NCBI GenBank assembly: GCA_958296405.1
Contig: OY282519.1
Coordinates: 1,782,132-1,846,131 of the forward strand
Direction: 5' to 3'
Length of the DNA stretch: 64,000 nucleotides
Origin: an uncultured Pseudomonadales bacterium
Lineage (GTDB): Bacteria > Pseudomonadota > Gammaproteobacteria > Pseudomonadales > Azotimanducaceae
In this document: piece by piece, positions 31,620-39,726 of the stretch
Layout of the letters: each line of letters begins with the position of its first letter
Position numbering within the stretch: the first letter of the stretch is position 1
Program-made: the position numbers and the translations under genes
The notes under the pieces: generated by a model
The model's database searches: none
What the model saw: only the letters and a program-made list of their open reading frames with translations
What the model was told of the DNA's origin: nothing

Positions 31620-32963
31620 ATGACCGAAGCCACATCCCCTGCCGTCGCTCCTGCTGCCGTCAGCTTGTTCTCCAACTGCGGGGCGGGTGACGTTGGATTC
31701 GGAGCGGCGGGATTCCGCTTCCGCGTCATGGCCGAGCTCGTAGAGGATCGGCTTGATGTCGCGTTATGCAACCATTTGAATGCACAGGGAGTTCCAGGCG
31801 ATCTGAGGGAGACGTGGCGAGAGGTTGTGGACCGCTGGCGTCTGCTGCGCGGGGCCGCCGCGCCAGCACTCGTCGCCGCCTGCCCCCCTTGCCAGGGCAT
31901 GAGCACGGCCCGAAGCGACCGCGGCCCCGAGAACGATCCGGACGCCGGCTCGCGGGACGACAGGAACCTCCTGGTGCTGCCCATATCCCATATCACGAAG
32001 ACGCTTGCGCCGACGTTCGTGGTGGTCGAGAACGTGGCTGCGTTTCTTCGTCGAAAGGTGAGGGATCCGGAATCGGGTGAAGGAATCTCGGCGGCCCTCC
32101 TGCTCGTGCGCCTCCTCGCCGACGAGTACGATGTCCATCCGTTTCTGACCGATCTGGCCGACTACGGAGTTCCTCAGAGGCGGAAACGGGCATTCCTCAC
32201 CTTCGTTCGGCGAGCTTCACCCGTGGCCGAGGTTCTCCGCCGGGAAGGACGAGCGCCATACCCTCTTCCTTCCCATGCGCCGGACTACGGTGGCGAGCAC
32301 ATTCGGCTCGATGCGGCTCTCGCCAAGTTCGAACTTCCTCCCCTCGACGGCGAAGATCCGATGTTGGCCAAGAATTCGGAACGTCCGCATCACTTCGTGC
32401 CGGTATGGCCGATGCGCCAACACCGGATGGTGGCCGCGATCCCGCCCGGCTCGGGGACCGGTGCGTGGGAGAACAACGAGTGCCCCGGGTGTGGCACCGT
32501 CGAGACGGATGCCGAAACAGCCGAGTGTTCGGCCTGCGGTGAGTTGCTTCTCAGGCCTGTCGTGCTGGGAGAGGGTCGGCCGAGGCTGGTGCGCGGATTT
32601 CGTCGGGCCAGCTATCGCCGGATGGAGCCAGCACGCCCCGCCGCCACCATCACCACCGCCTCGGGCCGGGTCGGAGGCAGCAGGACCATTCACCCCTTCG
32701 AAAACCGCGTCCTGAGTCCGTTGGAGTGTGCTCTTCTCCAAACGATTCCGACAGACTTTGATTGGGGTGACATCTTGAAGAGAAGAGGGGTGTCGGAGCT
32801 TCGCGCCATGATCGGCGAGGCCGTTCCGCCCCGCTTCACGAGGATGCACGGGGAAGTTCTGGTGTCGTTGCTCACACATGCAGAAGGTGATCTTCCTCTG
32901 ATCGAACAAACCGACAGACGTTGCGAGAATGCCCGTCGGCGACTTGGGCTCGGACCGACATGA
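31620..32963 (+). CDS. DNA (cytosine-5-)-methyltransferase with an inserted zinc ribbon
   Basis: A 447-residue C5-cytosine methyltransferase, likely the modification arm of the following nuclease genes. Motif I is SLFSNCGAGDVGFGAAGF, motif IV ACPPCQGMS with catalytic Cys91, motif VI VVVENVAAF, motif VIII YGVPQRRKRAFL, and motifs IX-X LSPLECALLQTIPTDF and IGEAVPPRF (GNAVPP is more usual). Between VIII and IX lies a four-cysteine zinc ribbon, Cys288-X2-Cys291-X11-Cys303-X2-Cys306, probably part of target recognition. ATG 31620 is preferred over ATG 31596. Its TGA overlaps the vsr ATG. Specificity is unknown. Confidence 0.93.
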   Translation: MTEATSPAVAPAAVSLFSNCGAGDVGFGAAGFRFRVMAELVEDRLDVALCNHLNAQGVPGDLRETWREVVDRWRLLRGAAAPALVAACPPCQGMSTARSDRGPENDPDAGSRDDRNLLVLPISHITKTLAPTFVVVENVAAFLRRKVRDPESGEGISAALLLVRLLADEYDVHPFLTDLADYGVPQRRKRAFLTFVRRASPVAEVLRREGRAPYPLPSHAPDYGGEHIRLDAALAKFELPPLDGEDPMLAKNSERPHHFVPVWPMRQHRMVAAIPPGSGTGAWENNECPGCGTVETDAETAECSACGELLLRPVVLGEGRPRLVRGFRRASYRRMEPARPAATITTASGRVGGSRTIHPFENRVLSPLECALLQTIPTDFDWGDILKRRGVSELRAMIGEAVPPRFTRMHGEVLVSLLTHAEGDLPLIEQTDRRCENARRRLGLGPT

Positions 32964-33379
32964 CGAAGGACTGCTTCGACGTTGAAATGCGGAGCCAAAT
33001 CATGAAGGCGGTTGGCAAGCGGGAAACCGCACCGGAACGCCGGTTCAGGCTCGATCTGTGGAGAATCGGACTCCGGAACCGGAAACATCCACGAATCGCC
33101 GACACCAGACCCAACCTTGCCTTCGTGGGGCTGTGCATCGCCGTCTTCGTCGATGGTCGTTTCTGGCACGGCTGCCCGCGCGACTACGTCGCGCCCGTCG
33201 GCAATGCGCCCCTCTGGCAAGAGAAGCTGCGCCGTAACCGGGCCAGAGACCGTCTCGTCAACGAACGCCTGGAGAACGACGGTTGGACGGTGTTTCGTGT
33301 GTGGGAGTGCGAGGTCAACCAGCGGTTGGAACGGGTGACCGCCCGCATCCGTCAACTGGTCGAGCAGTGCAGAGACTGA
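32960..33379 (+). CDS. vsr: Vsr-like very-short-patch-repair family endonuclease with altered key residues
   Basis: A 139-residue protein of the Vsr family, which normally nicks T:G mismatches left by deamination of 5-methylcytosine and often follows a C5 methylase. It begins MTKDCFDVEMRSQIMKAVG and has AVFVDGRFWHGCP, WQEKLRRNRARDRLVNERL and GWTVFRVWECEV. By alignment to E. coli Vsr, the catalytic Asp51 (RPD) is Asn here (RPNLAF), and zinc ligand Cys66 (GCFWH) is Arg (GRFWH). Each change is one transition from the usual codon. Activity is therefore doubtful. ATG 32960 overlaps the methyltransferase stop; an upstream ATG at 32921 is less likely. Confidence 0.88.
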   Translation: MTKDCFDVEMRSQIMKAVGKRETAPERRFRLDLWRIGLRNRKHPRIADTRPNLAFVGLCIAVFVDGRFWHGCPRDYVAPVGNAPLWQEKLRRNRARDRLVNERLENDGWTVFRVWECEVNQRLERVTARIRQLVEQCRD

Positions 33380-33400
33380 ACGAATCACGAGAGGTGTCAC

Positions 33401-35902
33401 ATGTCCGACACGATCAAGGAGCGCGTTGCCGAGCTGATCCATACCTCCCGGCGGCCGGGCGAGCCGGACCCCGTGGTCGGGGAGGTGGTCCTGCAGGTCG
33501 ATTATCAAATCATCGAACATTTCTCGGAACATCTCTACGACTCGCCCAACAAGGCCGTCGAAGAGTTGGTGGCAAACAGCTTCGATGCATTCGCAACGGA
33601 AGTGCGCGTGTTCACGCCAGGGCCATACACCGCAAACCGGGTCATCGTGTGGGACAACGGGGAATCGATGGATGTCGAAGGGCTGCAACAGCTATGGTGG
33701 ATCGCCAAGAGCCCGAAGTTGAACGGTGACAGGGTGGAGGAACGAGAGGGTAGAACACGAAAGATCATCGGGAAGTTCGGCATCGGCAAGCTCGCATCCT
33801 ACTCGGTTGGCGAAGTCATCAGTCATGTCTGCCGGCACCGAGGAGAATTTTACTTGGTTTCCGTCGACTATGGCCAAATCGAAGGGACCGGGGATGCTTC
33901 CCCGGTATCTTCTCTGAATCCAATCCATGCACCGGTCATCCGTCTGTCGCGAGAACAGACCTTCGAACTCTTGAAGGATCTGTTTGATAGGCCGCCACCA
34001 TCGATCGACATGATGTTGAACGGCGACTCCTGGACCTTCGCGATCATCGAAGAGCTCAAGGTGGACGACCTTTCATCGCGCAGGTTGATGTGGGTGCTGG
34101 GCAATGGAATGCCTCTACGGCCTGATTTCACGATTGATGTAAATGAAGATGAAGTTCAGTCCAAATTGAACAAACAAGCCGTCGTCGATTGGGACTTCGG
34201 ATCGAAGGAAGTCGTAGACGCGGTCAGAAGTCGATGGGATGACGCCGTGGCGAAAGAGGTGTCTCCTATTATAGCATTTGGCAACAGGGTTGGACTCGAC
34301 CCGACTGCGCACACCAAGGAGATACCCTTTGTTCAATTTGCCCGTCTGGGGTTGGTATGGGGACACGTCCGATTGTTCGATGAGACGTTGTTGAAGTACC
34401 GCTCCGCCGACCAAGGGCGAAGCCACGGTTTCTTTCTCGTCGTCCGTGGCCGCCTCTTGAACCCGGACGACGAGCAGCTCTTCCTACCCGATCCATCGTT
34501 TCAGACCTTCTACAGATCTCAATTCGTGATTTATGCGGACGATCTGGACGGCAAATTGCTTGCGGATCGACAGAGGCTGCGCAAGGACGAGCCCGTTGTA
34601 CAGGAACTCGAACTTCTTCAGAAGGCCCTTGCAGGGATTGCCCGCACCACCGTCGAAGCTCGAGACGAAGAACGGGAGACCAGTCAAAGCACACGTTCAA
34701 TTCTGCCTGTGGGCTCACGTACATTTTACCGTGATCCTCTCAACGCACTTCTTCTCAAAGCTCCCATCGAGGACGTCTCTGATTTCGATCCGGCAACGGT
34801 AGGCGTGGAGCGAAAACGTCTCGGAGAGAGTGCGAGAATTTCAGAAGTGGCGCTGAAGGAAGGCGAATTCCACGTCAACACTGCCCATCCTTACTACAGC
34901 GTGTTGGCGAAACGTGCCGGACAGTCGAGAGCAGCACGGGAATTCCTCCGCACTTTCGACCTGTTCGCGATATCTGAACGGTTACTTGAAGGGCATCTTC
35001 TGGACATCGGCATTCCCGAAAAAGACGTCGCGGAAGTCGTGGCATGGCGAGAGGGTCTGTTTAGGCAGTTGGCGGGTTCATACGACAGGACTCCGGAAAT
35101 AGTCGCCGAGATAGACCGGACCTCGTATGTCGGGAACCGTGAATTCGAGAAGGCACTGCGCGACATCTTCGCGGACATGGGATTTTCTGCGGAACACGAT
35201 GGCCGCAGTGGCCAAAAGGACGTTCTCGTGGTGGCGACGGTGGGTCCCGAAAGCTACAAGTTCATCGTGGAGGCGAAAGGATCCAAGAACGACATCGGCA
35301 ACGAAGCCGCCAAGGTGGCGGCCGCCGCGAACCACCGTGATCAAGTCGATGCCGGCCATGCGGTCGTCGTCGCTCGCAGATTCGCCGGTTTCGGACCCGG
35401 GCGAGACGGTGAGACCGCCGCATTGTACCAAGAGTGCAAATCCACAAGGGGCATGTCGATCATGGAGATCGACGCATTGGAGGAAGTATATCTGGCGATC
35501 ACCAAATTTTCTTATCCTTTACCCTTGCTGCGGGACGTCTTCACCACACTCGAAACCCCGGCGCAGAAGCTCGTCAGGATCAGGGGACTCACGAAGCCGG
35601 CGGAAGGATTCGACTACTCGGACCTCCTGAACAAGATATGGCAAAGACAAGGGGGAGTGGCGAGCGACGACGTGGTTCCCTACCGCTCGATCTTCCAAGA
35701 CGGCCGTTGGAAAGAGGAAGGCATGGACTTTCAGGATTTTCAACTCCGTCTTGTCGCCCTCGACACGCTGGCGGCGGGACGGATTTCGATGAATACGAAC
35801 CGGGAACATGTCTATCTGAGGCAGTCACCCGACTTGATTCTCGCACAGATCGAGAAATCGTTGCGAGGAGAGGGACATGATGTTCAGGAGTCTGACGGAT
35901 GA
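33401..35902 (+). CDS. MORC-like GHL (HATPase) protein fused to a PD-(D/E)XK nuclease
   Basis: An 833-residue protein. Residues about 30-140 are a GHL/Hsp90-type ATPase: N-box VEELVANSFDAF (Glu54/55, Asn59, Asp62), Mg/ATP motif WDNGESMD (Asp85) and lid motif GKFGIGKLASYS (124-134). The middle resembles the transducer region. Residues about 578-660 look like a restriction nuclease: GQKDVLVV with Asp607, then KFIVEAKGSKNDIG with Glu624 and Lys626. Iyer, Abhiman and Aravind (2008) linked such MutL/MORC-like ATPases to restriction-modification operons with C5 methylases and Vsr, exactly this context. GAGAGG precedes the ATG. Base composition is visibly more AT-rich than the core genes. Confidence 0.85.
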   Translation: MSDTIKERVAELIHTSRRPGEPDPVVGEVVLQVDYQIIEHFSEHLYDSPNKAVEELVANSFDAFATEVRVFTPGPYTANRVIVWDNGESMDVEGLQQLWWIAKSPKLNGDRVEEREGRTRKIIGKFGIGKLASYSVGEVISHVCRHRGEFYLVSVDYGQIEGTGDASPVSSLNPIHAPVIRLSREQTFELLKDLFDRPPPSIDMMLNGDSWTFAIIEELKVDDLSSRRLMWVLGNGMPLRPDFTIDVNEDEVQSKLNKQAVVDWDFGSKEVVDAVRSRWDDAVAKEVSPIIAFGNRVGLDPTAHTKEIPFVQFARLGLVWGHVRLFDETLLKYRSADQGRSHGFFLVVRGRLLNPDDEQLFLPDPSFQTFYRSQFVIYADDLDGKLLADRQRLRKDEPVVQELELLQKALAGIARTTVEARDEERETSQSTRSILPVGSRTFYRDPLNALLLKAPIEDVSDFDPATVGVERKRLGESARISEVALKEGEFHVNTAHPYYSVLAKRAGQSRAAREFLRTFDLFAISERLLEGHLLDIGIPEKDVAEVVAWREGLFRQLAGSYDRTPEIVAEIDRTSYVGNREFEKALRDIFADMGFSAEHDGRSGQKDVLVVATVGPESYKFIVEAKGSKNDIGNEAAKVAAAANHRDQVDAGHAVVVARRFAGFGPGRDGETAALYQECKSTRGMSIMEIDALEEVYLAITKFSYPLPLLRDVFTTLETPAQKLVRIRGLTKPAEGFDYSDLLNKIWQRQGGVASDDVVPYRSIFQDGRWKEEGMDFQDFQLRLVALDTLAAGRISMNTNREHVYLRQSPDLILAQIEKSLRGEGHDVQESDG

Positions 35903-35957
35903 ATGGCGGCTCTGGTTGCGGCAGCAGGCGATGGTGGTCTCACAAAACCCGGTTTGA
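35877..35957 (+). pseudogene. Cut-off start of a fourth gene of the MORC-like operon
   Basis: Within the last 26 nt of the ATPase gene, AGGAGAGGG is followed by ATGATG opening the frame MMFRSLTDEWRLWLRQQAM, which ends at TGA 35955-35957 after 26 residues. A strong ribosome binding site and the overlapping layout suggest the true start of a downstream gene whose body was lost. The sequence is too short to name a family. From here to 36385 I see no other gene. Confidence 0.5.
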
Positions 35958-36385
35958 CATTTCTGTGTTGAATATGGAGGAGCCATAACATCGGGCCAAT
36001 GTTGGCCAATGGTATGAATTCAGCGCGGGATGCGACTTGAATGCGATGATGCAGATCTTGGGTGTGGGTGTTGACGACACCGGACGGCTCGATGTCCCGT
36101 CACGCCGGAGGCACGTGCAGGATCTTGGGCTGAAGTTCGTGGGCTTCGCTGAAGAGAAGGGTGAGGCATGACATCTGAGCTTGCTCTCTGCTCCCGAATG
36201 ACAGGCCCTTCGCCGACTGGTCTCACCACGATCGTTATGTGAATTGTGGCCACTTCTGTGATCTAGGCACAAAGCCGCATTGAAGGGCCGCTCGGAAGAT
36301 TCTGGCGGTGGTCGAGCTCGTGGTCGTGGACAATTCGACGTAAACGACAAGTTCTTTTTCATTCGATGTCGCGCGATCACGAATC

Positions 36386-36935
36386 GTGGACGTGCTCAGG
36401 ATTTCGGGAACGACGCCGCCGGGTTTTGATGGTCTCTATCTGACACGAGACTTGTTCGGCAAGGTGCGTATCATTGTATCGGATGATCTTCGAGCGGACC
36501 GATCCTGTCGGACCGCCGTGCAACATCTCGCGGGCTGTCTGCACGAACCACTGAGTGCGCATGGCTACTCTACGGAAACGGGATTCTCTTTTGTCAGCGC
36601 CGAGTGCCTGGAGACGATCCAAGAACAGGCGTTGAAAGCTCGAATCCGATGTGTACCGGATCGATCGCCTGATAACGGGTGGCGATTGGTGGACGGTCAG
36701 TTCGCCGGACCCGTCACGTCCAGACGGAAGTCCCCATCGCTACACTCTCTTCTCGGTCAAAGGGCGGGGTTGGACGCAGCACCGTCGCCGCGGTTCTCGC
36801 TTGGCACTTGGCGCGCAGCGGCGAAAGGGTCTTGGTCGAACGCCTCTGCCGACTCTGGCGAAGCGTTCTCGTTCGATCTGGACGATGAACGTGCCCCCCA
36901 CGATCCTATCGCCGTCCACTGGACGTGCGGCCTTG
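36386..36935 (+). pseudogene. Decayed KGGVGR-type P-loop ATPase (MinD/ParA-like)
   Basis: Pieces of one protein lie in three frames in the right order. Frame one (36386-36660) reads CLHEPLSAHGYSTETGFSFV. Frame two (about 36655-36765) reads IDRLITGGDWWTVSSPDPS and RYTLFSVKG. Frame three (about 36760-36845) reads KGGVGRSTVAAVLAWHLA and RSGERVLV, the deviant Walker A. Then, back in frame one, GEAFSFDLDDERAPHDPIAV (about 36855-36920) matches what I recall as the C terminus of the same family. Roughly 250-300 codons between Walker A and that tail are deleted. Such ATPases accompany restriction-type operons, so it probably belonged to the MORC-like system. Confidence 0.65.
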
Positions 36936-37166
36936 CCGCGGGTGCCCGAAGGGACGAGCCGCCGGCGAGACCTTCTTCGCGGGCGCCGAAGCCGGGGCTC
37001 CGCCTACGCGGTCTTCGTTATCGTGCGTCGAACGCTGTTCCGCGTTGTCGCAAGGTAAGGCACCAAGGGCAAACTGATGTTCGGGCTCAGCGCCCTCTAC
37101 CGGCCAACGTGTCCGAACTCGTCGAGGTAGGCCAAACACGTCATCACGGACCACAGATACGCGAAA

Positions 37167-37186
37167 GCCCACGCCGGAGCGTGGGC
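37167..37186. terminator. Perfect GC hairpin at the end of island B
   Basis: GCCCACGC and GCGTGGGC flank a CGGA tetraloop. There is no T-run. Two weaker hairpins follow (GCCG-AAAAA-CGGC at 37206-37218 and CCCCACA/TGTGGGG at 37249-37273). They could end transcripts from the island before tRNA-fMet. Otherwise 36936-37320 shows nothing recognisable. Confidence 0.35.
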
Positions 37187-37324
37187 CTCGGGAGGAGGGC
37201 AAACCGCCGAAAAACGGCTTGCGTCTCAAAATCGAGCTTAGATAGCTTCCCCACATGATGTCAAAGTGTGGGGGCTCAGCCCCTCAACTGGCCCAAGGTA
37301 GGAGCGTTTCAACCCGCGCAAGCA

Positions 37325-37352
37325 TTGCGTAACGGAATTGGCGGGCTATAAT
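37325..37352 (+). promoter_or_regulatory. Promoter of tRNA-fMet and probably the nusA-infB operon
   Basis: TTGCGT (37325-37330) and a perfect TATAAT (37347-37352) are 16 bp apart, and the tRNA begins 15 nt after the -10. The GC-rich bases right after the -10 (CGCCC) resemble a discriminator of stringently controlled stable-RNA promoters. Confidence 0.75.
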
Positions 37353-37367
37353 CGCCCACTTGACCGG

Positions 37368-37444
<77 letters not shown>

Positions 37445-37640
37445 ACGGCAGCCCCTTGTGTGGCGCATGATGCGCTCCACGCGGGGAAACGGGTTGTTCC
37501 GCGGCGGAAGGCGCTAAGCGCATCCCGCGGAGCCTGCTCGGTCACGGTGGACGCGCCGGTGGCGAAGTCCGGCGGACATTTGCGCGGCGGCCCGCGCTGT
37601 CCTAGCGGCAGCGATGAGCGAGCCGGCGCGCGCCGATGGG

Positions 37641-37663
37641 AATGGGCGGTTCGCCCATTTTTT
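37641..37663 (+). terminator. Rho-independent terminator between tRNA-fMet and rimP
   Basis: AATGGGCG (37641-37648) and CGCCCATT (37652-37659) flank a GTT loop and run into a stretch of six T (37658-37663). It should end much of the tRNA transcript before rimP, so expression of rimP-nusA-infB would depend on readthrough or a separate promoter. Confidence 0.8.
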
Positions 37664-37708
37664 GTATGCGCCGGATGTGGCCGGCAGCGGCGGTTGGCGG
37701 AACGGCCG

Positions 37709-38167
37709 ATGACAAGGAGAGAGCAAGACCTGGAACAGTTGCTCGCCCCCACGGTGCGGGGCCTCGGTTGCGAAATCTGGGGAGTGGAGTACTTCCCGGC
37801 TGGCCAGCGCTCGACGTTGCGCGTCTACATTGACGCGCCGGAGGGCGTGGCCATTGAAGACTGCGAGCGGGTGAGCCAGCAATTGAGCGGGGTGCTGGAA
37901 GTGGAAGAGCCGATTCGCTCGGATTACACCTTGGAGGTGTCTTCGCCCGGCTTGGACCGGGTGCTCTTCAAGGCGGAGCAATATGCCTCCTTCATCGGCG
38001 CCGAGTTGGACGTGCGGCTGAAGTTTCCGCTGGAGGGCCGTCGCCGGCTCGTTGGCCGCCTTGCCGAGGCGAGCGAAAACGAGGTCATCCTCGATGTCGA
38101 GGGCGATCGGTCGGTGGTGCCGATGGAGCAGATCCATCGCGCCCGCATCGTGCCCCAATACGAGTAG
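37709..38167 (+). CDS. rimP: Ribosome maturation factor RimP
   Basis: RimP assists late assembly of the 30S subunit. The 152-residue protein has the two-domain family structure, with GCEIWGVEYFPAGQRSTLRV, then DCERVSQQLSGVLE, the signature LEVSSPGLDRVL, and an Sm-like C-terminal domain ending near VPMEQIHRARIVPQ. ATG 37709 gives standard length; longer upstream frames run through the terminator. nusA starts 5 nt after its stop. Confidence 0.95.
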   Translation: MTRREQDLEQLLAPTVRGLGCEIWGVEYFPAGQRSTLRVYIDAPEGVAIEDCERVSQQLSGVLEVEEPIRSDYTLEVSSPGLDRVLFKAEQYASFIGAELDVRLKFPLEGRRRLVGRLAEASENEVILDVEGDRSVVPMEQIHRARIVPQYE

Positions 38168-38172
38168 CTGCC

Positions 38173-39726
38173 ATGAGCAAAGAAATCCTCATGTTCGTCG
38201 AATCGCTCTCCCACGAGAAGGGCGTGGCCAAGGACGTGATCTTTGACGCGCTCGAGTCGGCGTTGGCGATGGCGACTAAGAAGAAATACCGCGAGGACGC
38301 CGAGTTCCGCGTCGTCATCGACCAAGACAGCGGGGACTACAAGACGTTCCGCCGCTGGCAAGTGCTGGATCCACACCGCGAGCTCGAAGAGGAAGAGACC
38401 TACAACCCAGACGCCGAATTGAGCCCAGAGGAAGCCGCTGAGAAGGCCCCGGCGCTCGGCCTTGGCGAATTTTACGAAGAGCCGGTGGAATCCGTGGAGT
38501 TCGGCCGCATCGGCGCCCAGGCGGCGCGGCAAGTGCTGAATCAGCGGGTGCGGGAGGCGGAGCGGGCGCAGGTGCTGGAGAAGTATCTGCCGCGGGTCAA
38601 TGAACTCGTCGGCGGCACCGTGAAGCGCGTCACCCGCGAAGATGTGATCGTGGATCTCGGCAACAACGCCGAGGCACGGCTGCCGCGCGGCAACCTCATC
38701 GGCCGCGAGACCTTCCGCGTTGGCGACCGGCTGCGCGCGTTGCTCATGGAGGTGACGCCAGAGGTGCGCGGGCCGCAGCTCATCCTCACCCGCAAGAGCT
38801 CGCAGATGCTGGTGGAACTGTTCAAGGTGGAGGTGCCGGAGATCGCCGAGCAGGTGATCGAGATTCGCGCCGCCGCCCGCGAGCCGGGCTCTAGGGCCAA
38901 GATCGCTGTGTACACCAACGATGGCCGCATCGACCCGGTGGGCGCCTGCGTTGGCATGCGCGGCTCTCGGGTGCAGGCCGTGTCCGGCGAACTCGCCGGC
39001 GAGCGGGTGGACATCGTGCCGTGGCATGAGAACCCCGCCCAACTCGCCATCAACGCCATGCAACCTGCCGAAGTGCAGTCCGTCGTGCTCGACGAGGACA
39101 CCCACAGCATGGAACTCGGCGTGGCCGAGGAGAGCTTGGCGCAGGCCATCGGGCAGAAGGGCGAGAACGTGCGCTTGGCGTCGAACCTCACTGGCTGGAC
39201 GCTGCAAGTGATGAGTTCGGAAGAAGCGGAACAGCGCCAAGAGGAGGAAGCGCAATCCTATGTGCGCGAGTTCATGGAGTCGCTCTCCGTGGACGGCAAC
39301 ATCGCCGCCGTGTTGGCCGAGGAAGGCTTCACCAGCGTGGAGGAAGTGGCGTACATCCCCATTGAGGAACTGCGCGCCATCGACGGCTTCGACGACGAGA
39401 TCGTGGACGAGCTGCGCAAGCGGGCGCGCGATGTGTTGCTGAACCAAGCGATCGCGTCTGAGGAATTGTTGAGCGACGGGGAGCCGGCGGCAGATCTGCT
39501 GAACATGGAAGGCATGGATCGGCAACTCGCTTACCGGCTCGCCGCAAACTCCGTCGTCACCATGGAAGACTTGGCCGAGCTTGCCATCGCGGATTTGGTG
39601 GAGATCGACGGCGCGCTCGGCGAAGAACGTGCCGGGGAACTCATCATGACGGCGCGGGCACCGTGGTTCGCCGAGGATTCGGCGACGGCCGGCGAAGCCG
39701 TGGAGGACTTGGAGTCCAATGGCTGA
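38173..39726 (+). CDS. nusA: Transcription termination/antitermination protein NusA
   Basis: NusA binds RNA polymerase and nascent RNA, controlling pausing, termination and antitermination. The 517-residue protein has the N-terminal polymerase-binding domain ([19 protein letters not shown]), an S1 domain ([20 protein letters not shown]), two KH domains ([20 protein letters not shown] and [17 protein letters not shown]) and two C-terminal acidic helix-hairpin repeats, the arrangement found in gammaproteobacteria. It overlaps infB by 8 nt. Confidence 0.97.
   Translation: MSKEILMFVESLSHEKGVAKDVIFDALESALAMATKKKYREDAEFRVVIDQDSGDYKTFRRWQVLDPHRELEEEETYNPDAELSPEEAAEKAPALGLGEFYEEPVESVEFGRIGAQAARQVLNQRVREAERAQVLEKYLPRVNELVGGTVKRVTREDVIVDLGNNAEARLPRGNLIGRETFRVGDRLRALLMEVTPEVRGPQLILTRKSSQMLVELFKVEVPEIAEQVIEIRAAAREPGSRAKIAVYTNDGRIDPVGACVGMRGSRVQAVSGELAGERVDIVPWHENPAQLAINAMQPAEVQSVVLDEDTHSMELGVAEESLAQAIGQKGENVRLASNLTGWTLQVMSSEEAEQRQEEEAQSYVREFMESLSVDGNIAAVLAEEGFTSVEEVAYIPIEELRAIDGFDDEIVDELRKRARDVLLNQAIASEELLSDGEPAADLLNMEGMDRQLAYRLAANSVVTMEDLAELAIADLVEIDGALGEERAGELIMTARAPWFAEDSATAGEAVEDLESNG

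Noticed and set aside
35940-36380. Minus-strand 146-codon frame after the MORC-like operon, checked as an IS remnant
   Set aside because: No transposase motif could be read in any frame and no terminal repeats were seen.
30744-37320. Integrative island with tRNA-Leu as attachment site
   Set aside because: No integrase gene and no repeat of the tRNA 3' end were found downstream, so site-specific integration cannot be claimed.
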